Assembly: GCA_949296575.1 (NCBI GenBank)
Contig: CASFPE010000007.1
Coordinates: 1-64,000 of the forward strand
Source: an uncultured Bacteroides sp.
Lineage (GTDB): Bacteria > Bacteroidota > Bacteroidia > Bacteroidales > Bacteroidaceae
Reading direction: 5' to 3'
Length of the DNA stretch: 64,000 nt
This document shows, piece by piece, positions 36,138 through 44,522 of this stretch. Position numbers and translations under genes: made by a program. Under the pieces are notes generated by a model, which was given only the letters and a program-made list of their open reading frames with translations, had not been told where the DNA came from and did not search any database. How positions within the stretch are numbered: the stretch's first letter is position 1; each line of letters opens with the position of its first letter.

Positions 36138-36953
36138 ATGAAAAAGTTATTTGCAATTCTTGCAGTGATGGGAGTCCTGACATTTGGAACAACTCAGGTT
36201 GCTTTGGCTCAAGAAGAAGCTGCTGCAACAGAACAACAAGCTGCTGCTCCTGCGGCCGAAAATGTGGAAGCTGCTGCTCCTGCTGAGGAAGCAGTGGTTG
36301 CCGAAGAAGGTGGAGGTATCCACAAGGAATTGAAAATCAAGTTCATCGAAGGTTCTGCTTTCTTCATGAGCTGGATTGCCATTGCTTTCGTGATTGGTCT
36401 GGCATTCTGCATCGAGCGTATCATCTACTTGAGCTTGTCTGAAATCAACTCCAAGAAGTTCGTTGCCGCTATCGAAGCTGCTATGGAAAAGAACGACGTG
36501 GAAGGTGCAAAGGAAATCGCCCGCAACACTCGCGGCCCGATTGCTTCTATCTACTACCAAGGCCTGATGCGTTTGGATCAAGGTGCTGATGTGGTTGAGA
36601 AATCCGTGGTTTCTTACGGTGGCGTTCAAGCCGGTTATCTGGAGAAAGGCTGCTCTTGGATCACGTTGTTCATCGCCATGTCTCCGTCTTTGGGATTCTT
36701 GGGAACTGTGATCGGTATGGTGCAGGCGTTCGATAAGATCCAACAGGTAGGTGATATCTCTCCGACGGTCGTTGCAGGCGGTATGAAAGTGGCCTTGATT
36801 ACGACTATCTTCGGTTTGATCGTTGCTTTGATTCTGCAGATTTTCTACAACTATATCCTTTCTAAGATTGAGGCTTTGACCAGCGACATGGAAGATTCTT
36901 CTGTGACTCTCTTGGATATGGTCATCAAATACGAATTGAAATATAAGAAATAA
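36138..36953 (+). CDS. exbB: MotA/TolQ/ExbB proton channel family protein (ExbB)
   Basis: ExbB forms the pentameric proton channel that energises TonB. The 271-aa protein starts with a signal-like segment (about 1-25, ending ALAQE), then an Ala/Glu-rich stretch to about residue 60, longer at the N-terminus than enterobacterial ExbB. Three membrane helices follow (about 75-95, 175-200 and 215-240). The conserved SPSLGFLGTVIGMVQAF block is present. It heads a four-gene cluster with exbD genes. Confidence 0.92.
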   Translation: MKKLFAILAVMGVLTFGTTQVALAQEEAAATEQQAAAPAAENVEAAAPAEEAVVAEEGGGIHKELKIKFIEGSAFFMSWIAIAFVIGLAFCIERIIYLSLSEINSKKFVAAIEAAMEKNDVEGAKEIARNTRGPIASIYYQGLMRLDQGADVVEKSVVSYGGVQAGYLEKGCSWITLFIAMSPSLGFLGTVIGMVQAFDKIQQVGDISPTVVAGGMKVALITTIFGLIVALILQIFYNYILSKIEALTSDMEDSSVTLLDMVIKYELKYKK

Positions 36954-36973
36954 ATCATTAATCTATCTGTGAA

Positions 36974-37459
36974 ATGAAGAAATTTAAAATTCAAAAAGTA
37001 TCAGGAGCAGCACTCTATGTAATGCTTGCTGTGACGGTTGTCATCCTGCTTCTGTTCTTCTTTGGCGGAGAGACACCGGTTGAGCAACGGGTCGTTGCCG
37101 ACATGTCGATGTCAGAACCGGCACAGACAGATACATTGATTTATTGGATGTACATCCTGCTTGGCGTGACAATCCTTGTCACCTTGATTGCTGCCGGTTA
37201 CCAATTGGTGACAGGTTTCATCGATGCGCCGAAAGCCACATTGCGGTCGTTGCTCGGTTTCGTTATGTTGGTTGCGATTTTGGTGATCACATGGGCTGTG
37301 GGCGACACTACGCCTTTGGTAATGCCGGGTTATGACGGAACAGAGAACGTGCCTTTCTGGTTGAGGCTTACTGACATGTTCTTGTATTCCATCTATATCT
37401 TGATGGGCATCACGATTTTGTTAATCATCGGATTTGGCATAGCGAAGAAATTCAAATAA
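36974..37459 (+). CDS. Membrane protein of the exbB-exbD operon, function unknown
   Basis: The 161-aa protein has about four hydrophobic helices (around residues 12-30, 54-76, 88-107 and 133-155) and short loops, one with DAPKATLRSL. It lies between exbB and exbD, 20 bp after exbB and 17 bp before exbD. I recall the same uncharacterised gene in this position in other Bacteroidales. Its constant position suggests a part in the ExbB/ExbD complex, but no known domain is visible. Confidence 0.7.
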   Translation: MKKFKIQKVSGAALYVMLAVTVVILLLFFFGGETPVEQRVVADMSMSEPAQTDTLIYWMYILLGVTILVTLIAAGYQLVTGFIDAPKATLRSLLGFVMLVAILVITWAVGDTTPLVMPGYDGTENVPFWLRLTDMFLYSIYILMGITILLIIGFGIAKKFK

Positions 37460-37475
37460 ATAAGGAGAGAAGAAT

Positions 37476-38063
37476 ATGGCTAAAGGGAAAAGAAGCGTAC
37501 CTGAGATCAACTCAAGTTCAACTGCGGATATTGCCTTTCTGTTGCTGATCTTCTTCCTTATTACAACTTCTATGGACACGGACAGGGGGTTGGCGCGCAG
37601 GCTGCCGCCTCCTCCAGAAAACAAAGAACAATTGGATGACATTGTTGTCAAAGAGCGCAACGTGTTGCAGGTTCGTATCAATGCGAACGACCAATTGATG
37701 GTAGGTTCCGACTATCTGACTGTAGAAGAATTGAGAGACAGAGCAAAAGAATTTATCGCAAATCCGTATAATGAAGCCAACCTGCCGGAGAAGCACGAAA
37801 AGGAAATCCCGCACTTTGGCAAGGTGATGATAACGGACATGCACGTGATTTCCTTGCAGAACGACCGTGGCACAAGTTATCAGGCTTACATTGACGTGCA
37901 GAACGAGTTGGTGGCCGCTTACAATGAGTTGCGTAACGAGCTGGCTCAGGAGAAGTGGCAGAAGAATTATAGTGAGTTGACCTTGGACCAGCAAGAAGCT
38001 GTCCGTGAGTATTATCCGCAGAAGATATCTGAGGCAGAACCTAAAAATTATGGAGGGAAGTAA
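37476..38063 (+). CDS. exbD: Biopolymer transport protein ExbD (first copy)
   Basis: ExbD is the single-pass partner of ExbB. The 195-aa protein has the helix STADIAFLLLIFFLITTSM near residues 17-35, with the proton-carrying Asp at its start. The periplasmic part has conserved VLQVRINANDQLMVG. It is longer than E. coli ExbD because of a C-terminal helical extension (about 150-195). Next comes a second exbD only 2 bp downstream. Confidence 0.9.
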   Translation: MAKGKRSVPEINSSSTADIAFLLLIFFLITTSMDTDRGLARRLPPPPENKEQLDDIVVKERNVLQVRINANDQLMVGSDYLTVEELRDRAKEFIANPYNEANLPEKHEKEIPHFGKVMITDMHVISLQNDRGTSYQAYIDVQNELVAAYNELRNELAQEKWQKNYSELTLDQQEAVREYYPQKISEAEPKNYGGK

Positions 38064-38065
38064 TA

Positions 38066-38530
38066 ATGGGAAAATTTAATAAAACAGGCAAGCGTGGCAT
38101 GCCTACGCTGAACACTTCATCTTTGCCTGACTTGATCTTTTCATTGTTGTTCTTCTTCATGATTGTGACGACGATGCGCGAAGTGACTTTGAAAGTGGAG
38201 TTCAAGGCTCCTGTGGCCACTGAACTGGAGAAGCTGGAAAAGAAGTCGCTGGTGACATTTATCTATGTGGGAAGGCCGACTCAAGACTTGCGTAAGAAGA
38301 TGGGTTCTGAAAGCCGCATCCAGCTGAACGACAAGTTTGCGGACGTGGCTGAAATCCAGGATTACATCACGCAGGAACGAAGCAGCATGAAAGAATCCGA
38401 CCAGCCTTTCATGACCGTTTCTTTGAAAATCGATAAGGACACGAAGATGGGTATTGTTACTGATATCAAACAAGCATTGCGCCAAGCTTATGCTTTGAAG
38501 ATTAATTATTCAGCACAATTGCGTCAATAG
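38066..38530 (+). CDS. exbD: Biopolymer transport protein ExbD (second copy)
   Basis: The 154-aa protein has the ExbD helix LPDLIFSLLFFFMIVTTM near residues 20-37, again with Asp at the helix start, and a short periplasmic domain ending TDIKQALRQAYALKINYSAQ. Two tandem ExbD paralogues suggest a heteromeric ExbD stalk or two alternative complexes. A strong terminator follows. Confidence 0.88.
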   Translation: MGKFNKTGKRGMPTLNTSSLPDLIFSLLFFFMIVTTMREVTLKVEFKAPVATELEKLEKKSLVTFIYVGRPTQDLRKKMGSESRIQLNDKFADVAEIQDYITQERSSMKESDQPFMTVSLKIDKDTKMGIVTDIKQALRQAYALKINYSAQLRQ

Positions 38531-38555
38531 TAATTATCTATTTTTGCTTAATAGG

Positions 38556-38591
38556 AAAAAGGGATGCACTGCAAGGATGCATCCCTTTTTT
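38556..38591 (+). terminator. Rho-independent terminator of the exbB-exbD operon
   Basis: GGGATGCA (38561-38568) pairs with TGCATCCC (38578-38585), with A residues before and six T residues after. Confidence 0.92.
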
Positions 38592-38980
38592 GTTGCCAAA
38601 GCTTTTGCAGAAACCTTGGAAGGTTTTACCTCGAACCATGGAAGGTTTTGCCTTGAACCTTGGAAGGTTTTGCCTTGAACCTTGGAAGGTTTTTCGGTAT
38701 GTTCAGTGTCGTGAGGTTTTGGCTTCCAAATCATCTTCGCGCACCGGCCGGCTTGCCATCTGCGGATGCGTGCCGGGTTTCCAGCCCGGCAGCCTGTTGC
38801 TTCAATGGGTTGAGCGGGGATTGCAAATCCCTTTCCTCCATGCTTCCGGGCAGCAAATGGGGAAGCGCCTGAATTTTTTCACAGTAAAATTTCAAATTTT
38901 TGCTGAAAAGTGCCTGCATTTTACCTGTAAAATCTGTGGTTTTTATGGGAGAATCTCCGGCGCGCCGCCTGCGGCGTTGC
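38592..38980. repeat. Composite intergenic repeat, copy C
   Basis: Third and clearest copy. Four palindromic units start at 38612, 38634, 38656 and 38678, an exact 22-bp period, each close to AACCTTGGAAGGTTTTGC plus CTTG. A GC-rich stretch with GCCGGGTTTCCAGCCCGGC-like hairpins follows. It ends with ATTTTACCTGTAAAAT (about 38920-38935). It lies between the exb terminator and the convergent MATE gene. I see no gene in it. Confidence 0.8.
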
Positions 38981-40303
38981 TTATTTCTTCGGGCAGAACC
39001 TGCCGCGCCGGTAGCTGCTCATGGCGAGCCCTGCCTGCACGATGCCTCGGAGGAAAAGGTAGGAGAGGAACGCCATCCACAAGGCGTGGTTGCCCCATGC
39101 GGTTTGGAGGCTGTGGTACAAGAGGAAGAAAGCCGCTGTGGCTGCGGCCACGGCGCACAGCATGATGCGGGTGGCCGTGGCGCCGATGCAGATGCCGTCT
39201 AACAGGAAAGCGGAAAAACCGGCGAACGGGATGGCCAGCACCCAGAGGAAGTATTCCTGCGAGGCGCGGATCACCGCCATGTCGTTGGTCAGCAGTTGCA
39301 GGAAGCCTTCGCCCCCGGCGGCATAGAGCAGGGTGAAAGCTGCGGCAGCCCCCGCGCCCCAGGCGAAAAGATGCCGGACGGTGGAGCGGAAGCGGGGACG
39401 GTCGGCTGCGCCGATGTAGCGGCCCGACAAGGCTTCGCCCGCGTAGGCAAAGCCGTCCATGATGTAAGAGAAAAGGGTGAACAACTGCATCAGCAGCGTG
39501 TTCACGGCCAGGATGATGTTGCCGTGGGCCGCGCCGGTAGAGGTGAAGAACACCGTCACTGCCACGATGCAGGCCGTTCGGACGAAGATGTCGCGGTTGA
39601 TGCTGAAGAACCTTTTCATGGCCGCATGTTCAAATAGGCGCGTTTGCCGCGCATGTTCCCGCAGCAGGCCGTATCTGCGCTGCCAGAAGATGCAGGCCGT
39701 GAGCAGCCCGGCATATTGGGCGATGAGCGTGCCCAAGGCAACGCCGGCCACTTTCATGCCGAGGACGAATACGAAAAACAGGCTCGCGGCGATGTTCACC
39801 ACGTTTTGCACGATGGCCACATACATGGGAATCCGCGAATTTTGCATGCCGATGAACCACCCCGTGAGGCTGTAAGAAGCCAGGATGGCCGGTGCGCCCC
39901 AGATGCAGATATGGAAATAGAGCGTGGCCATTTCCCTTACTTCCGGGCTGGCGTCGATGAAGGTGAAGGCTGTCCATCGGATGGGGTGTTGCAAAATCAG
40001 GAGCAAGGCGGCCATTGCCACGGCCACGGCGAGCGAGCGGAGCAGGACGCGCATGCTCTCCGCAAGGTTGCCTTGGCCATAAGCTTGCGCGGCCAGCCCC
40101 CCGGTTCCCATGCGGAGGAAGCTGAACATCCAGTAAATCATGTTGAAAAGCATGCCTCCCACGGCGATGGCCCCGATGTAGGACGCGTCGCCCAGATGGC
40201 CTGCGATGGCCACGTCTGCCAGTCCCAGCAGCGGCACGGTGATGTTGGACACGATGGCCGGCAGGGCAATGCGGAGTATCTCTTTGTCGACGGGGTTTGG
40301 CAT
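38981..40303 (-). CDS. MATE family efflux transporter
   Basis: The 440-aa protein has about twelve membrane helices in the two-fold repeat of MATE pumps, which expel cationic drugs or metabolites using Na+ or H+. N-terminal landmarks are EILRIALPAIVSNITVPLLG and GHLGDASYIGAIAVGG. The second half begins near FFSINRDIFVRT. It resembles the DinF branch. I chose ATG 40303; an upstream TTG would add seven residues. Its substrate cannot be told. Confidence 0.88.
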   Translation of the reverse strand: MPNPVDKEILRIALPAIVSNITVPLLGLADVAIAGHLGDASYIGAIAVGGMLFNMIYWMFSFLRMGTGGLAAQAYGQGNLAESMRVLLRSLAVAVAMAALLLILQHPIRWTAFTFIDASPEVREMATLYFHICIWGAPAILASYSLTGWFIGMQNSRIPMYVAIVQNVVNIAASLFFVFVLGMKVAGVALGTLIAQYAGLLTACIFWQRRYGLLREHARQTRLFEHAAMKRFFSINRDIFVRTACIVAVTVFFTSTGAAHGNIILAVNTLLMQLFTLFSYIMDGFAYAGEALSGRYIGAADRPRFRSTVRHLFAWGAGAAAAFTLLYAAGGEGFLQLLTNDMAVIRASQEYFLWVLAIPFAGFSAFLLDGICIGATATRIMLCAVAAATAAFFLLYHSLQTAWGNHALWMAFLSYLFLRGIVQAGLAMSSYRRGRFCPKK

Positions 40304-40397
40304 GTTCGGGAAGTATCGTTGCAATGTGCCGGCGTTTGCAAGGCATTGTTAAAAAAAGAAGCTGCCCGCAGTGGTGACGCGCAGGCAGCTTCTTGCG

Positions 40398-40482
40398 TAC
40401 TCGAAGCGGGACTTGAACCCGCACAGCTGCAATAGCCAAGGGATTTTAAGTCCCTCGTGTCTACCGATTCCACCATTCGAGC
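40398..40482 (-). tRNA. tRNA-Leu (TAA)
   Basis: On the minus strand, 85 nt with acceptor GCTCGAA/TTCGAGT (first pair G-U), discriminator A, a class II long variable arm and the T arm GCGGG-TTCAAGT-CCCGC. Anticodon loop CTTAAAA gives TAA (40446-40448), reading UUA. It lies 8 bp from tRNA-Gly. Confidence 0.94.
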
Positions 40483-40490
40483 ATTGATTG

Positions 40491-40563
40491 AGCGGAAAAC
40501 GAGACTCGAACTCGCGACCCCAACCTTGGCAAGGTTGTGCTCTACCAACTGAGCTATTTCCGC
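40491..40563 (-). tRNA. tRNA-Gly (GCC)
   Basis: On the minus strand, 73 nt with acceptor GCGGAAA/TTTCCGC, discriminator U, D arm AGCTCAGTTGGTAGAGC and anticodon loop TTGCCAA giving GCC, which reads GGC/GGU. CCA is not encoded. It precedes tRNA-Leu and is probably co-transcribed with it. Confidence 0.94.
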
Positions 40564-40652
40564 AATTGGACGGGGCAAAGATACGCCTTTTTGCCGTATT
40601 GCCAAAATTTATGGGCAATAAATGGCTTTGTCGGTTGAAAATAACCGGGCGG

Positions 40653-41183
40653 TCAGTTGGCAACCACCAGTTCTTCGTTGCCGCCGATGGTGTTGGAAAG
40701 GTAGGTCCGGTAGGGCTTCAGCCTCTCGTCGCTGTCGCCTTTCACGGGTATCCCGCCGTTGTTCAAGTCGTACTCCGTCTTGCATTCCGGGCAGACGGCC
40801 TTGCCCATGCCGTCGGTTTGCAGTTCCACAATCACTTTCTTCCGGCTGTTTTTGTAGTCATAGGGGCATGCGGCATCGAAAGCGCAGTAGCCGTTGAAAG
40901 GGGAATTGCCCACAATCAGCCCGCCGTAGCCCAAATAGAGGTTGTATTTGTTGACGGAAAACGTTTTTCCCGTGCTGGTGATGCCTGTGCAAGTGTCGTT
41001 GGTGTTCTTTCGGATGGAAATATATTGGTTGGGCGTGCGGATGTCCACGTAGGGGGCTTGCACCAAGCTGCATGAGAAGTTGACCGGGAAGTCGGGCAAG
41101 CTGGAGTCGAACATCGTGCCTTCGCAGCCGCACAGCAGCAGCAGGGCGGCGAGGGGCTTGAGGAGGGTTCGGGAAATGTGCAT
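40653..41183 (-). CDS. Rieske-like lipoprotein with altered ligands
   Basis: The 176-aa protein has a lipoprotein signal with lipobox LCGC (Cys about 20). The C-terminal half looks like a Rieske fold: GYCAFDAACPYDY, then AVCPECKTEYDL and GGIPVKG. A true [2Fe-2S] Rieske site is CxH plus CxxH; here the His positions are Tyr and Cys. Four Cys (about 100, 106, 131 and 134) are left, so it may bind a different metal or none. Similar envelope lipoproteins occur in Bacteroidales. It follows argH by 61 bp. Confidence 0.7.
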   Translation of the reverse strand: MHISRTLLKPLAALLLLCGCEGTMFDSSLPDFPVNFSCSLVQAPYVDIRTPNQYISIRKNTNDTCTGITSTGKTFSVNKYNLYLGYGGLIVGNSPFNGYCAFDAACPYDYKNSRKKVIVELQTDGMGKAVCPECKTEYDLNNGGIPVKGDSDERLKPYRTYLSNTIGGNEELVVAN

Positions 41184-41244
41184 GGTTTGAATCCTTTTTT
41201 CTTCTTGAAACGATGCTTTGCTGTCTTTTATTATGCCGCGCCGC

Positions 41245-42582
41245 TTATTTCAGCAATTCCTCCTCTGCCTGGGCGGCTTGGCCGAAATGGAACGCTTGCA
41301 AAGCCTGTTCCATCAGTTGGCGTATCTGGCCGTTGCACAAGTTCCCGATGCTTCCTTCGTGGGTGTGGCGGATGTTCTTGTCGGGCGCGAAGCGGCCGGC
41401 CTCTATGTCGAGCCCCACTTTCTTGTAGGCATCGCGGAAAGGCATCCCTTCCTGCACCAGGCGGTTCACTTCCTCCACGCTGAACATCAGGTCGTAGCGG
41501 CTGTCGTCCAAGATGTTCGGGTTCACCTTTATCTCGCGGATGATGTAGGCAGCGATGTCTAAGCAGTCCTTCAGTTCGCGGAAGGCGGGGATATACACTT
41601 CTTTGGTGATTTGCAAGTCGCGGAAATAGCCGGACGGCAGATTGTTGCACACCATCATGATTTGCTGGGGAAGCGCCTGTATCTTGTTGCACTTGGCGCG
41701 TATCAGTTCAAACACGTCCGGGTTCTTCTTGTGGGGCATGATGCTGGAGCCTGTGGTGCAGTCGTCGGGAAGTTTGATGAAACCGAAGTTCTGGCTGTTG
41801 AACAGGCAGGCGTCGTAGGCCAGCTTTGCCAATGTCCCTGCGATGGTGGCCAGCGCGAAAGCCATGTTGCGCTCCATCTTCCCGCGTCCCATCTGGGCAT
41901 AGACCACGTTGTAGTTGAGCGTGCTGAAGCCTAACAGGCGGGTGGTCATCGTGCGGTCCAGGGGGAAAGACGAGCCATAGCCGGCTGCCGAGCCTAAAGG
42001 ATTCTTGTCGCACATCCGGTAAGCGGCGAGCAGGAATGCCATGTCGTCCACCAAGCTTTCCGCGTAGGCCCCGAACCACAGCCCGAACGATGAGGGCATG
42101 GCAACTTGCAGGTGTGTGTATCCCGGCATGAGGATGCCTTTGTTTTTTTCGCTTTGCTCCATCAAGGCATCAAACAGTTGCTGCACCGCTTCCGCCGTTT
42201 CGCGGATTTTTGCCCGTGTGAACAGCTTCAGGTCCAGGAGAACCTGGTCGTTGCGTGAGCGTCCGCTGTGTATCTTTTTGCCGATGTCGCCCAATTTCCG
42301 GGTGAGCAGCAGTTCTATCTGCGAATGCACGTCCTCCACGCCTTCCTCTATCCGGAAGCGGCCTTCCTGTATCGTGGCGTAGATTTCTTTCAGCCCCTCG
42401 TGCAGCACTTCTAATTCTTCGGCCTTTAGCAAGCCGATTTTCTCCAGCATTTTGATGTGCGCGATGGAGCCTAACACGTCGTAGGGCGCCAGGAACACGT
42501 CTAATTCCTTGTCGGAACCGATGGTGAATGTTTCAATCGCCTTGTTGACGGTGCTGTTCTTGTCCCAAAGTTTCTGTGCCAT
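41245..42582 (-). CDS. argH: Argininosuccinate lyase
   Basis: ArgH cleaves argininosuccinate to arginine and fumarate. The 445-aa protein has the fumarase/aspartase superfamily signature GSSIMPHKKNPD near residue 278, with the catalytic Ser in this flexible loop. Other motifs are DVHSQIE near 85, SGRSRNDQV near 107 and TPxxL-type YTHLQVA near 155. No other arginine gene is adjacent. Confidence 0.94.
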   Translation of the reverse strand: MAQKLWDKNSTVNKAIETFTIGSDKELDVFLAPYDVLGSIAHIKMLEKIGLLKAEELEVLHEGLKEIYATIQEGRFRIEEGVEDVHSQIELLLTRKLGDIGKKIHSGRSRNDQVLLDLKLFTRAKIRETAEAVQQLFDALMEQSEKNKGILMPGYTHLQVAMPSSFGLWFGAYAESLVDDMAFLLAAYRMCDKNPLGSAAGYGSSFPLDRTMTTRLLGFSTLNYNVVYAQMGRGKMERNMAFALATIAGTLAKLAYDACLFNSQNFGFIKLPDDCTTGSSIMPHKKNPDVFELIRAKCNKIQALPQQIMMVCNNLPSGYFRDLQITKEVYIPAFRELKDCLDIAAYIIREIKVNPNILDDSRYDLMFSVEEVNRLVQEGMPFRDAYKKVGLDIEAGRFAPDKNIRHTHEGSIGNLCNGQIRQLMEQALQAFHFGQAAQAEEELLK

Positions 42583-42600
42583 ATCTTGTTGCCGTGGGGG

Positions 42601-43011
42601 TTAATAAGTGATGACGGAAAGCATTTCAGCCATTTTGTCCAGACCGTCTTGCAGGGGCTTCTGCACCATGCCTTTGATGAAAGGGTTCAATTCTGCCTTC
42701 AACGTCAGCTTGATTTTGCATTCGTCCTCGCCCAGCGGGACAATCTGTATCCACAAGTTGAAGGGCAGGGGCGCGTCCACGCTTTCAAATTTGACGCATT
42801 TTTCAGGTTCCCTGTCAACAATCCTGAGCGCGATTTTGCCTACCGGCGACATGCTGAAGCGGACGCTGTCCGTGTCGAATTCGAAGCCGCTGACCTTGTC
42901 TTGCGGGATTTTGTCGGCAACGCTGCTCAGGTTGGACAAGTCGGATACTTTGTCATACACCCTTGTCTGGCTGTAGGGTATGGTCTTTATCTTGCTTTCA
43001 AAGTGGGTCAT
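42601..43011 (-). CDS. SRPBCC-fold protein
   Basis: The 136-aa protein looks like a START/Bet v1-type lipid- or ligand-binding fold: an N-terminal strand FESKIKTIPYSQTRVYDKVSD, central strands with LRIVDREPEKCVKFE, and a long C-terminal helix FIKGMVQKPLQDGLDKMAEML. Bacteroidales homologues are common and of unknown function. An in-frame TTG at 43071 would extend it across the hairpin at 43031-43063; ATG 43011 is preferred. It lies between pyrE and argH. Confidence 0.7.
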   Translation of the reverse strand: MTHFESKIKTIPYSQTRVYDKVSDLSNLSSVADKIPQDKVSGFEFDTDSVRFSMSPVGKIALRIVDREPEKCVKFESVDAPLPFNLWIQIVPLGEDECKIKLTLKAELNPFIKGMVQKPLQDGLDKMAEMLSVITY

Positions 43012-43030
43012 AATGGAATTTGCGGATAAG

Positions 43031-43063
43031 AATAAGTCATATCCGGGAGGGATATGACTTATT
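43031..43063 (-). terminator. Perfect hairpin between pyrE and the SRPBCC gene
   Basis: A 14-bp perfect inverted repeat, AATAAGTCATATCC and its complement, with a 5-nt loop. It has no T-run, so it may be a processing or attenuating hairpin rather than a full terminator. Confidence 0.45.
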
Positions 43064-43090
43064 GATGTCAAAGATTGTATGATTTGGATT

Positions 43091-43729
43091 CTATTTGCTG
43101 ATGTCCCAGTTGGCCGGGTCTTTTCTCCATACTTTCAGGATTTCCACATCTTTTTCGGTGATGTACCCTGTTTTCAAGGCCACTTCGAGTACGGCTTCGT
43201 AATTGGTCAGGGTAATCAAGTTCACTTTTGCGTTCTTGAAAGCTTGCACAGCGACGTCGAAGCCATAGGTGAAAGAAGCAATCATCCCGATGACTTCGCA
43301 TCCGTCTCGGCGGATGGCTTCCACGGCTTTCAGGCTGCTTCCCCCTGTCGACACGAGGTCTTCCACTACGACGACTTTCATGCCGGGGCGGAGTTCTCCT
43401 TCAATCAGGTTTTCCAACCCGTGGTCTTTGGGTGTGGAACGCACATAGACGAAAGGAAGGTTCAGTTCATCGGCCACGAGCGCGCCTTGCGGGATGGCTC
43501 CGGTTGCCACGCCGGCAATGGCATCTGCTTGCCCGAAGTTCTCCAGAATCAGCCGTGCGATTTCGATTTTCACGAAATTGCGCAGCGACGGGTAAGAGAG
43601 CGTTTTGCGGTTGTCGCAATAGAACGGGGATTTCCACCCGGACGCCCATGTGAACGGATTGGCCGGCTGGAGCTTGATGGCTTTGATTTTTAGCAGTTTC
43701 TCTGCGAACAGTCTTTCCAAGTTTTTCAT
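43091..43729 (-). CDS. pyrE: Orotate phosphoribosyltransferase
   Basis: PyrE joins orotate and PRPP to form OMP in pyrimidine synthesis. The 212-aa protein has the PRPP-binding motif VVVVEDLVSTGGSS near residue 118, the N-terminal WASGWKSPFYCDNRK substrate loop and the GVATGAIPQGALVAD segment. A -7 box (CAAAAATA on plus, TATTTTTG on minus) at 43754-43761 places its promoter 25 bp upstream. Confidence 0.95.
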   Translation of the reverse strand: MKNLERLFAEKLLKIKAIKLQPANPFTWASGWKSPFYCDNRKTLSYPSLRNFVKIEIARLILENFGQADAIAGVATGAIPQGALVADELNLPFVYVRSTPKDHGLENLIEGELRPGMKVVVVEDLVSTGGSSLKAVEAIRRDGCEVIGMIASFTYGFDVAVQAFKNAKVNLITLTNYEAVLEVALKTGYITEKDVEILKVWRKDPANWDISK

Positions 43730-43753
43730 AAATGACCTTCAATTTAGACCATG

Positions 43754-43761
43754 CAAAAATA
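43754..43761 (-). promoter_or_regulatory. Candidate -7 box for pyrE
   Basis: The minus strand reads TATTTTTG, 25 bp upstream of the pyrE start codon. Confidence 0.45.
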
Positions 43762-43829
43762 TAGAAATGGATTGAATTGGTGAAATCCGTGTGGCAGAAT
43801 TTTTAAAATTTATGTTTGGGCGGCTTTGT

Positions 43830-44522
43830 TTATACGGCGGCAAGGGTGAGCATGCTTATCCGGGTTCCTTTTGCTTTGATGATTTCGGAAGCGCATGAAA
43901 GGAGGGTGGCGCCCGTTGTCAGCACGTCGTCGACCAGCAGGATGTGCTTCCCCTCCAGATCTTCCTCGTTTCTGACGGCAAAGATTCCCTGCACGGCTTC
44001 CAGTCTTTCCCATGCGCTTTTCTTTGTCTGGGTGGAGTTGTTGCCAATCCTGTACACGGCATCTGTGTTGACAGGTATTTGTGTGACTTCCGATATGCCG
44101 CGTGCAATCCATTCGCTTTGGTTATAGCCGCGTTGCTTTAGCCGTGCAGGGTGGAGCGGCACAGGAATGACAAGGTCGATGCCCTCGAAAAACCCGTCGG
44201 GCAGGAGGTTGTGTGCCGCATGCCGTCCCATCACTTTCCCCGCTTCTTTCCTCCCGTGGTATTTGATTTCGAAAAGAATCTTGTCGAAATTGCTTCCTTT
44301 GGCGTAATGGAAGTAGGATGCGGCCTTTTCTATGGGGAGCTTTCCCCAGAAACGTTTCTCTATTTCCTGTGCTGCGTCAGGGAACATGTTCCGGATTTTG
44401 GGCAGTTCTTGCAGGCATTGCATGCACAGGCATTCTTCGCTGGCAGCGAGGGCGTTGCCGCACACGATGCAGCATGGCGGGAAGCATAAGCGGATGAAGC
44501 TGTCAAGGATGTTGTGTTTCAT
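43830..44522 (-). CDS. ComF family phosphoribosyltransferase-like protein
   Basis: ComF-type proteins are linked to natural transformation and, in general, to DNA uptake or nucleotide salvage. The 230-aa product has an N-terminal zinc-ribbon pattern (CFPPCCIVCGN and CLCMQCL) and a C-terminal phosphoribosyltransferase domain with the PRPP loop ILLVDDVLTTGATL. ATG 44522 overlaps the recX 3' end by 20 bp. It closes the prmC-recX-comF run. Confidence 0.87.
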   Translation of the reverse strand: MKHNILDSFIRLCFPPCCIVCGNALAASEECLCMQCLQELPKIRNMFPDAAQEIEKRFWGKLPIEKAASYFHYAKGSNFDKILFEIKYHGRKEAGKVMGRHAAHNLLPDGFFEGIDLVIPVPLHPARLKQRGYNQSEWIARGISEVTQIPVNTDAVYRIGNNSTQTKKSAWERLEAVQGIFAVRNEEDLEGKHILLVDDVLTTGATLLSCASEIIKAKGTRISMLTLAAV

